Assembly: GCA_000431795.1 (NCBI GenBank)
Contig: FR887355.1
Span: forward strand, 1 to 10,996
DNA length: 10,996 bases
Source of the DNA: Clostridium sp. CAG:302
GTDB lineage: Bacteria > Bacillota_I > Bacilli_A > RF39 > UBA660
Reading direction: 5' to 3'
Below are positions 5,726 through 10,996 of the stretch, in pieces. Both the position numbers and the translations under genes were made by a program. Under the pieces are notes generated by a model, which worked only from the letters and a program-made list of their open reading frames with translations, ran no database searches and was not told the DNA's origin. The first letter of the stretch is position 1. Each line of letters starts with the position of its first letter.

Positions 5726-6401
5726 CTTTTATATTATTTTTAAAATCAATAACTTTATCCTTAACATTAATTTTAATCTTAGGAAAAGCCTTAAATAATC
5801 TACGATTAAGAATCTTACCATTAATAATCTCTTTTATCTTATGATTAAAGTCTTCAGTACTATCTTTCTTAATTAGCTTAGTAATAGTATTCTTAATTTT
5901 AATAGTAACATTAAGAGATATAATTAAATCAGTAATAAATATAACAAGTAAAACACTACCCAATATTATTAATACCTTATCACTAATCATAGCAATAACA
6001 CTAGATAAGAAAGGATTAATAATATATATAAGAAGGGCACCAAGTAAACCAAACCAAATAGAATTCTCTAAACATACTCTTCCATTAATATTAAATTTCC
6101 TATTACTATAATCCCACCATCTAGCCTTAAATAACTTCTCCATAATATAACTAACCAAATATTCCATTATTGAACAAACTACTACCGCTAGAAGAAATAC
6201 AGTAACAAAACTACTGCGATATCTACTAAGATATAAAATCATAATAATAGAGGAAAATCCATATATAGGACAATAAGGACCTAACAAAAAACCTCTATTA
6301 ACAAACTTTTTATCTTTATTAAAAGTAACAACTACCTCAATAGCCCACCCAACAAAAGAATAAATTAAAAATAATATAAAATAAGTAAAAAAAGTTTTCA
6401 T
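5706..6401 (-). CDS. PF06541-type membrane protein (putative ABC transporter permease)
   Basis: A 231-residue membrane protein. The first half carries the conserved blocks of the family annotated as 'putative ABC transporter permease' (PF06541): YSFVGWAIEVV (14-24), NRGFLLGPYCPIYGF (35-49), EYLVSYIMEKLFKARWWDYS (80-99), and N-INGRVCLENSIWFGLLG (104-121). About five hydrophobic segments are visible, followed by a basic, Lys/Ile-rich cytoplasmic tail from about 165 to the end. The family name is a legacy label: no ATPase or substrate-binding partner is encoded nearby, and its true function is not established. GAGGT lies 6 nt before the ATG. It is transcribed alone, divergent from trpS and convergent with the flippase gene. 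Confidence 0.82.
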   Translation of the reverse strand: MKTFFTYFILFLIYSFVGWAIEVVVTFNKDKKFVNRGFLLGPYCPIYGFSSIIMILYLSRYRSSFVTVFLLAVVVCSIMEYLVSYIMEKLFKARWWDYSNRKFNINGRVCLENSIWFGLLGALLIYIINPFLSSVIAMISDKVLIILGSVLLVIFITDLIISLNVTIKIKNTITKLIKKDSTEDFNHKIKEIINGKILNRRLFKAFPKIKINVKDKVIDFKNNIKEKIEKK

Positions 6402-6420
6402 ATATCTACCTCACTTTAAA

Positions 6421-6449
6421 AGTATACCAAAATAAGTAAAATATGTAAA
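6421..6449 (-). promoter_or_regulatory. Promoter of the PF06541 gene (extended -10)
   Basis: On the - strand TTTACA (6449-6444) and TATACT (6426-6421) are 17 bases apart, and TGG directly precedes the -10 box. The start would be near 6414, immediately before the GAGGT site. It sits back to back with the trpS promoter, the two -35 boxes being 4 bases apart. Confidence 0.7.
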
Positions 6450-6453
6450 GATA

Positions 6454-6482
6454 TTGAAAAAAATAATATAATATTATATAAT
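6454..6482 (+). promoter_or_regulatory. Promoter of trpS
   Basis: TTGAAA (6454-6459) and a perfect TATAAT (6477-6482) are 17 bases apart. The start would be near 6489, only about 15 nt before the ATG. There is therefore no room for a T-box leader, the usual control of trpS in many Bacillota. Confidence 0.8.
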
Positions 6483-6503
6483 TAGAGGGAAGAAGGTGTA
6501 TTT

Positions 6504-7487
6504 ATGAAAAGGATATTAACAGGATTAAAACCAAGCGGAGAATTGACTTTAGGTAGTTATATTGGCGGTATAAAAGGTACTATTAAAAGACAAGAAGAGT
6601 ATGAATCATTTCTTTTTGTACCAGATATGCATGCTATTACAGTAAGACAAGAACACGATTTATTAAAAGAAAGAATAAGAAAAAATGTAGCTTTATATTT
6701 AGCCTGTGGTGTAGACCCAGACAAAAATATAATATATTTACAATCAGAAAATCTATATCATGCTAATCTATCTTGGGTATTAGAATGCAACACCTACATG
6801 GGCGAAGCCTCTCGTATGACACAGTATAAAGATAAATCAAGTAAAGGAGAAAACGTTACTGTAGGACTATTTACATATCCAATCTTAATGGCCTCAGATA
6901 TATTATTATATGATGCTGACTATGTACCAGTAGGAATAGATCAAAAACAACATGTAGAACTTGCACGTAATATTGCTGAAAGATTTAACAAAAACTATGG
7001 AGAAACATTCAAAATACCAGAACCATTAATACCTAAAGTAGGAGCCAAAATAATGGATTTACAAAATCCCACTAAAAAGATGAGTAAGAGTGATGAAACA
7101 TATAAAGGAGTAATCCTTCTATTAGATGATGAAAAAACAATCAGAAAGAAAATAATGAGTGCTGTAACAGATAGTGAATCAAAAGTCTACTATAACCCTG
7201 AAACAAAACCAGGAATATCAAATTTACTTATTATTTATTCATCACTTAAAGAAATAAGTATAAAAGATGCTGAAGAACACTTTAAAGACTATAACTATGG
7301 TAATTTAAAAAAAGAAGTTGCCGACTTAGTTGTAGAAGTTTTAACTGATATTCAAACAAAGTATAATGAATTAATAAATAGTACTGAAATAGATGAAATA
7401 CTAGATAGAGGAAAAGAAATAACTAATAAAATAGCCAAACAAAAACTAGAAGAAGTATTCAGTAAAGTAGGTTTAGGAAGATATTAA
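6504..7487 (+). CDS. trpS: Tryptophanyl-tRNA synthetase
   Basis: Charges tRNA-Trp with tryptophan using ATP, in the cytoplasm; a class I synthetase. The 327-residue length is normal for the family. Seen in order: the HIGH-type motif KPSGELTLGSYIG (9-21; the His-to-Thr form seen also in other bacterial TrpRS), MHAITVRQ (42-49), NTYMGEASRMTQYKDKS (96-112), the TrpRS block MASDILLYDADYVPVG-DQKQHVELAR (129-155) and KMSKS (192-196). AAGGTG at 6493-6498 precedes the ATG by 5 nt. It is monocistronic, with its own promoter and terminator. Confidence 0.97.
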   Translation: MKRILTGLKPSGELTLGSYIGGIKGTIKRQEEYESFLFVPDMHAITVRQEHDLLKERIRKNVALYLACGVDPDKNIIYLQSENLYHANLSWVLECNTYMGEASRMTQYKDKSSKGENVTVGLFTYPILMASDILLYDADYVPVGIDQKQHVELARNIAERFNKNYGETFKIPEPLIPKVGAKIMDLQNPTKKMSKSDETYKGVILLLDDEKTIRKKIMSAVTDSESKVYYNPETKPGISNLLIIYSSLKEISIKDAEEHFKDYNYGNLKKEVADLVVEVLTDIQTKYNELINSTEIDEILDRGKEITNKIAKQKLEEVFSKVGLGRY

Positions 7488-7515
7488 AGGAATGAATTAA
7501 AACTCATTCCTTTTC
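7486..7515. terminator. Terminator between trpS and yigZ
   Basis: AAAGGAATGA (7486-7495) and TCATTCCTTT (7504-7513) form a perfect 10-bp stem with an 8-nt loop and a short T tail on the + strand. The arms overlap the stop codons of both converging genes (7485-7487 and 7504-7506). On the - strand only three T follow, so it may work less well for yigZ. Confidence 0.8.
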
Positions 7516-8079
7516 TATATATATTTCTTTATTAATAATAGTATTATATTTAGATAATTTATCTAAAACACTCTTATTAACATAAACATTATAAGTAATA
7601 TTTTCATCAAAACTCTTATTAATAATTCTAGAATTTCCAAGAATATAATCAACATCTTTAATATCATTATAATTAAAAATAATATCTATATCATAACCCT
7701 TTTCTAACTCAATAATATTATTATCTCTAATAACTTCTCTAGCTACTTTAGCATAAGTTCTAGTAAGAGGCCCCACTCCTAGTTTAATACCACCAAAATA
7801 CCTAATAACCACAATCAAAGTATAATTTAAATTATTACTAGTAATTTGATTCAATATAGGATATCCAGCAGTACCTGAAGGTTCATTATCATCATTAGCT
7901 CTAATATCACTATCAATAACATATCCATAACAATAATGAGTAGCATTAGGATACTCCTTTTTTATACTATATAAAATATCATTAACTTCATCTTTACTAT
8001 ATACTCTAAATATCAAAGAAATAAACTTAGAGTTTTTAATAATAAGTTCATATTTATCATTATTCTTAATACTAAACAT
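7504..8079 (-). CDS. yigZ: YigZ/YvyE (IMPACT) family protein
   Basis: A 191-residue cytoplasmic protein of the UPF0029/IMPACT family (PF01205). The family blocks are clear: KFI (18-20), NATHYCYGYVI (45-55), NDDNEPSGTAGYPIL (62-76), and VVIRYFGGIKLGVGPLTRTYA (90-110). A C-terminal ferredoxin-like region (about 120-191) corresponds to the DUF1949 part. Relatives are linked to translation control (eukaryotic IMPACT inhibits GCN2 activation), but the bacterial role is unsettled. The usual GVGGLVRAY is here GVGPLTRTY. GGTGAG lies 3 nt before the ATG. The gene is convergent with trpS and divergent from the comEA operon. Confidence 0.92.
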   Translation of the reverse strand: MFSIKNNDKYELIIKNSKFISLIFRVYSKDEVNDILYSIKKEYPNATHYCYGYVIDSDIRANDDNEPSGTAGYPILNQITSNNLNYTLIVVIRYFGGIKLGVGPLTRTYAKVAREVIRDNNIIELEKGYDIDIIFNYNDIKDVDYILGNSRIINKSFDENITYNVYVNKSVLDKLSKYNTIINKEIYIEKE

Positions 8080-8094
8080 AATCTCACCACCACC

Positions 8095-8123
8095 ATTATA
8101 CTATATAAAAATATAATTATCAA
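8095..8123 (-). promoter_or_regulatory. Promoter of yigZ
   Basis: On the - strand TTGATA (8123-8118) and TATAAT (8100-8095) are 17 bases apart. The predicted start near 8088 coincides with the GGTGAG ribosome site. The structured repeat on the other strand begins less than 10 bases upstream of this -35 box. Confidence 0.75.
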
Positions 8124-8131
8124 ATACTTCT

Positions 8132-8213
8132 CTTATATATAATAGGTATCTCGGATACACTGTTATTAGACCTAAGGCTAATAACAGCACTTTAATACCT
8201 TAGAATTAAAATG
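8132..8213 (+). repeat. Structured repeat, copy 2: conserved -10 box plus two abutting hairpins
   Basis: Second copy of the element at 53-133. The same TATATAATA segment (TATAAT at 8138-8143) opens it. A 5-bp hairpin GTATC-TCG-GATAC (8146-8158) comes next. Hairpin A is CTGTTATTAG (8160-8169), loop ACCTAAGG (8170-8177), CTAATAACAG (8178-8187). Hairpin B abuts it: CACTTTAAT (8188-8196), loop ACCTTAGA (8197-8204), ATTAAAATG (8205-8213), with one C/A mismatch. Stem pair G8162-C8185 replaces A82-T105 of copy 1, a compensatory change. The loops can form six Watson-Crick pairs (8172-8177 with 8198-8203); A8174-U8201 here is U94-A121 in copy 1, again compensatory. No U-tract follows. The comEA -35 box starts 21 nt after hairpin B, matching the 20 nt in copy 1. 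A transcript from the conserved -10 box would start near 8150 and carry both hairpins. Confidence 0.7.
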
Positions 8214-8233
8214 AACAAAAAACTAAAAAAACA

Positions 8234-8262
8234 TTGACTAACCATAGAAACATAATTATAAT
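8234..8262 (+). promoter_or_regulatory. Promoter of comEA-comEC
   Basis: TTGACT (8234-8239) and TATAAT (8257-8262) are 17 bases apart, near consensus. The start would be near 8269, leaving a leader of about 33 nt, which lies downstream of the structured repeat and so excludes it. Confidence 0.8.
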
Positions 8263-8301
8263 AGAGAGTTATATATAAGATAGAAAAGAGAAGGAGGTAA
8301 T

Positions 8302-8934
8302 TTGAAAAAAACAATATTAATATTAACAATAATAACTCTCTTACTAGGAGGTACCATCTTTGTCATATATAAAAATAACCAAAATAGCAACGAAGAAGTC
8401 ATAGATATCTTCAAAGAAGATAAAAAAGAAGAAAAAGAAGAGTCAAAAGATAATATTCCTACTACCAAAGTAACCGTAGATATCAAAGGAATGATAAATA
8501 ACCCAGGAGTATACGAAGTAGATAGTAATTCCAGAGTAAACGATGTCATCACTCTTGCAGGAGGCCTAAAAGAAGGCGCAGATACCAGTAATATAAATCT
8601 AGCCAAAATAGTAAGTGATGAAATGACAATAATAATATATAGTACTGAAGAAGTACTAGAAAAATTCAAACAAGAAGTATGTATCTGCAACTGCCCATAT
8701 ATAGAAAATAATGCTTGTATAAATAATAATGATAATAATAGTAATTTAATAAACATAAATACCGCCACTATAGAAGAGTTAACCACACTAACCGGAATCG
8801 GAGATGTAAAAGCTGAAGCCATAATCAAATATCGAAATGAAGTAGGAAAATTTAAAACAAAAGAAGAACTATTAAATGTCGATGGAATAGGAGAGTCTCT
8901 ATTTGAAAAGATTAAAGACGATATTACAGTCTAG
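8302..8934 (+). CDS. comEA: Competence DNA receptor ComEA
   Basis: Membrane-anchored receptor that binds incoming double-stranded DNA outside the cell and passes it to ComEC during natural transformation. The 210-residue protein has an N-terminal membrane anchor (about 4-23), a charged Lys/Glu linker (31-53), an SLBB-type domain (VTVDIKGMINNPGVYEV to about 118) and C-terminal helix-hairpin-helix DNA-binding motifs (TLTGIGDVKAEAI at 162-174 and NVDGIGESLFEKI at 192-204) after the typical LININTATIEEL start. Between the domains lies an unusual cysteine group, Cys127, 129, 131 and 139. The start is TTG, supported by a perfect AAGGAGGT at 8291-8298, though the spacing is short (3 nt). The gene overlaps comEC by 32 bases; comEB, often between them in Bacillus, is absent. 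Confidence 0.93.
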   Translation: MKKTILILTIITLLLGGTIFVIYKNNQNSNEEVIDIFKEDKKEEKEESKDNIPTTKVTVDIKGMINNPGVYEVDSNSRVNDVITLAGGLKEGADTSNINLAKIVSDEMTIIIYSTEEVLEKFKQEVCICNCPYIENNACINNNDNNSNLININTATIEELTTLTGIGDVKAEAIIKYRNEVGKFKTKEELLNVDGIGESLFEKIKDDITV

Positions 8935-10930
8935 ATATATCTTCAAAATACTAACTATCTTAATCCTAATAATAACTATAATATATACTAAGTATTATCC
9001 CTTTAAATCAGTATTTAATACTAATGACACAGAATTTATAGGTATAGTCGAAGACTACATCATAAAAGATAATCAAATAAAAATAAGTCTTAAGTCAAAA
9101 GAAAGAATAATAGTAACATATAAATATACCGGTAAAGTATTTAATAATCTCTCTTATGGAGATAAAATCAAAGTAACAGGAGTACTAAAAGAACCAAGTA
9201 CCAATAATATCTTCAATAATTTTAACTATAAAAAATATCTCTATAATAAAAAAATATACTATATAATCGAAGCCTCAAAAATAGATAAAATCCAAAACAA
9301 TAATAACCATATATATACCATAAAAAACTTACTCTATACCAGAATAAATAGTCTAAAATCCTCTAATTATATCAAAGCATTATTATTCGGAGATAACAAA
9401 CTAGATAAAGAAATAAAAACAAGTTATCAAATAAATGGAATATCTCACTTATTCTCAGTATCAGGTTTCCATATTAATTTCATAACCTCAATAATATACT
9501 TCTACTTAGATAGAGTAACCTATAATAAAAAAATAAAATACATAACAGTAGATATCTTCTTAGTATTATATCTATTACTATGTAATACTACATCATTATT
9601 AAGATGCACAGTAATGAATATTCTTCTAAGTATAAATCATCTTCTAAAAATAAATATAAAGAAAATAGACATAGTATTATTAACTCTAATACTATGTATC
9701 ATAATTAATCCCTTTATTATATATGATATTGGTTTTATCTATTCTTATACCATAAGTTTCTTCCTAATACTATATAAAAACAAATATAAGACAAATAACA
9801 AACTACTAAAAATAATATATATATCCCTAATATCTTTCTTAGTATCATTACCAATAAATATATATACCTCATATGAAATAAACTTCCTAAGTATTATATT
9901 AAATATAATAATAGTACCCATAGTAAGCTTAATATTATTACCATTATCATTATTAACACTAATATTCCCTATATTAGATAATATATTATATTTAATAACC
10001 AGTATCCTAGAAAAAATATCCCTATATACATCAAACATAAATATATTCAAACAAATTCTCTCTAAACCAAGTATTATTTTAATAATAATATACTATCTAG
10101 TAATAATTCTAATACTAAGTAAAAATAAACACTACTATCTAATCTTAATATTACTAATATTTCATAAAACAATTCCCCTATATAATAGTAACCTTGAAGT
10201 AGTAATGTTTGATGTCGGTGAAGCCGACTCTATGCTAATAAGTACTCCAAGTAAAAAAGTTAATATCTTAATAGATACCGGAAGAGGAATAGACATAAAC
10301 AATATAATAATCTATCTAAAAAGTATTGGTATAAGTAAACTTAACTATCTAATAATAACTCATGGTGATGAAGATCACATCGGCGGAGCCCTCTATCTAA
10401 TAGATAATTTCAAAGTAGATAATGTAATTCTAAATAAAGGAGACTATACAGAATTAGAAGTAGAATTAATAACCCATCTAAAAAATAAAAATATCAAGTA
10501 CACTAATAATATAAATAAAATACCATTACTAGGTAGTTATATGTATCTTCTAAATACAAAAAAATTTAGTAATGAAAACGATAATAGTATCGTAACCTAT
10601 TTTGAATACCAAAAATATAAATTTCTATTCATGGGAGACTCCTCCTCTAAAACAGAAGAATATTTAATTAATAATTATAATCTTGCTAATATATCGTTCT
10701 TAAAAGTAGGTCATCATGGTTCTAACACCAGTAGTAGCCCTCTCTTTATTAATAAGATAACCCCCAAAGTATCCCTAATATCCGTAGGAAGAAATAATTT
10801 TTATCATCATCCTAATAAAGAAGTACTAACAAACCTATCAAACTCAGTAATCTATAGAACAGACATAAATAAAAGTATCAAAATAAAAATAAATAACAAA
10901 GTAAAAATAACAAAACTAAATAATAATTAG
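8903..10930 (+). CDS. comEC: Competence DNA channel ComEC
   Basis: Polytopic membrane protein that forms the channel for single-stranded DNA uptake. The 675 residues show an N-terminal membrane segment (about 12-29), an OB-fold/DUF4131-like external region (about 43-125), the competence membrane domain with HLFSVSGFHINFI (182-194) and many hydrophobic helices to about 420, and a C-terminal metallo-beta-lactamase-like domain. That domain keeps the metal-binding set: MFDVGEADSMLI (435-446), ILIDTG (455-460), THGDEDHIGG (486-495), FMGD (576-579), KVGHHGSNTSSS (601-612) and ISVGRNNFYHHP (626-637). The usual DVGQGD is DVGEAD here. It is shorter than Bacillus ComEC (about 775), mainly from short loops. 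The TTG at 8903, within comEA, has AGGAG at 8889-8893; no other plausible start precedes the conserved domains. Confidence 0.93.
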   Translation: MKRLKTILQSRYIFKILTILILIITIIYTKYYPFKSVFNTNDTEFIGIVEDYIIKDNQIKISLKSKERIIVTYKYTGKVFNNLSYGDKIKVTGVLKEPSTNNIFNNFNYKKYLYNKKIYYIIEASKIDKIQNNNNHIYTIKNLLYTRINSLKSSNYIKALLFGDNKLDKEIKTSYQINGISHLFSVSGFHINFITSIIYFYLDRVTYNKKIKYITVDIFLVLYLLLCNTTSLLRCTVMNILLSINHLLKINIKKIDIVLLTLILCIIINPFIIYDIGFIYSYTISFFLILYKNKYKTNNKLLKIIYISLISFLVSLPINIYTSYEINFLSIILNIIIVPIVSLILLPLSLLTLIFPILDNILYLITSILEKISLYTSNINIFKQILSKPSIILIIIYYLVIILILSKNKHYYLILILLIFHKTIPLYNSNLEVVMFDVGEADSMLISTPSKKVNILIDTGRGIDINNIIIYLKSIGISKLNYLIITHGDEDHIGGALYLIDNFKVDNVILNKGDYTELEVELITHLKNKNIKYTNNINKIPLLGSYMYLLNTKKFSNENDNSIVTYFEYQKYKFLFMGDSSSKTEEYLINNYNLANISFLKVGHHGSNTSSSPLFINKITPKVSLISVGRNNFYHHPNKEVLTNLSNSVIYRTDINKSIKIKINNKVKITKLNNN

Positions 10931-10943
10931 AAAGAAGGTCAAA

Positions 10944-10996
10944 ATGAATTATTATAATGAAATAAAAAACGAACTAATAAATAATGAAGTATACAA
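10944..10996 (+). CDS. Partial gene, N-terminus only; possibly DUF1016-type nuclease
   Basis: An ATG at 10944, preceded by GAAGGT (10934-10939), opens a frame running off the window after 17 full codons: MNYYNEIKNELINNEVY. The gene lies 13 bases after comEC in the same direction, so it may be read from the same transcript. In many Bacillota holA follows comEC, but this start does not look like a HolA N-terminus. It resembles starts I recall from DUF1016/YhcG-type PDDEXK nucleases (yYxxIKxEI). With so few residues this is only a guess. Confidence 0.5.
   Translation, partial: MNYYNEIKNELINNEVY

Noticed and set aside
53..8213. The two repeats as ends of an 8-kb mobile element
   Set aside because: The interval holds core genes (rpsP, eno, trpS), with no transposase or integrase; the repeats keep a fixed spacing to promoters instead.
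8256..8828. 190-codon open frame on the - strand opposite comEA
   Set aside because: It is a shadow of a well-supported comEA frame, with no ribosome site or recognisable motif.
1..10996. CRISPR arrays, tRNA or rRNA genes, prophage or insertion sequences
   Set aside because: None seen: no regular short direct repeats, no cloverleaf with a conserved T-arm, and no transposase or phage proteins.

Overview
The window is a stretch of a very AT-rich bacterial chromosome carrying mostly housekeeping genes. It uses the standard bacterial code: TGG encodes Trp, and TGA is a stop in the eno and yigZ genes. Strong Shine-Dalgarno sites, sigma-A-type promoters (TTGaca-17-TATAAT), U-tailed terminators and heavy use of ATA, AGA and TTA codons point to a low-GC Bacillota. 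The gene content (short enolase, a Cse60-like protein, a PF06541 membrane protein, ComEA/ComEC, TasA-like surface proteins) fits an uncultured gut-type Bacilli lineage such as RF39/Erysipelotrichia-like bacteria. That placement is inference, not proof.

Layout on the + strand unless noted. A terminator for an upstream gene is followed by the first copy of a structured repeat and then two tandem secreted, TasA/camelysin-like paralogues (207-1506). Next come rpsP-khpA, then eno overlapping a small lipoprotein gene, a Cse60-like small protein and a Wzx/MATE-type flippase. A PF06541 membrane protein on the - strand converges on the flippase and diverges from trpS. A YigZ/IMPACT-family gene on the - strand converges on trpS and diverges from the second repeat copy, which is followed by comEA-comEC. 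The first 17 codons of another gene close the window. No intergenic gap exceeds 300 bases; the longest are about 206 and 222 bases and both hold the repeat.

The most interesting signal is that repeat (53-133 and 8132-8213). Each copy has a conserved TATATAATA box, then two directly abutting hairpins with 8-nt loops, then about 20 nt, then a separate consensus promoter for the downstream operon. One stem pair differs between copies by a compensatory change. The two loops of each copy can pair with each other, and one loop-loop pair is also exchanged in a compensatory way (A-U for U-A). This suggests a folded RNA with a kissing-loop interaction that marks both the TasA-like operon and the DNA-uptake operon. 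I do not recognise it as a known RNA family.

The rest is compact. Terminators overlap stop codons or the next promoter, and most predicted transcription starts fall at or just before the Shine-Dalgarno site. ComEA and ComEC together form the DNA receptor and membrane channel of natural transformation. The TasA-like pair, sharing the same upstream element, may be surface proteins regulated with them; that link is inference.
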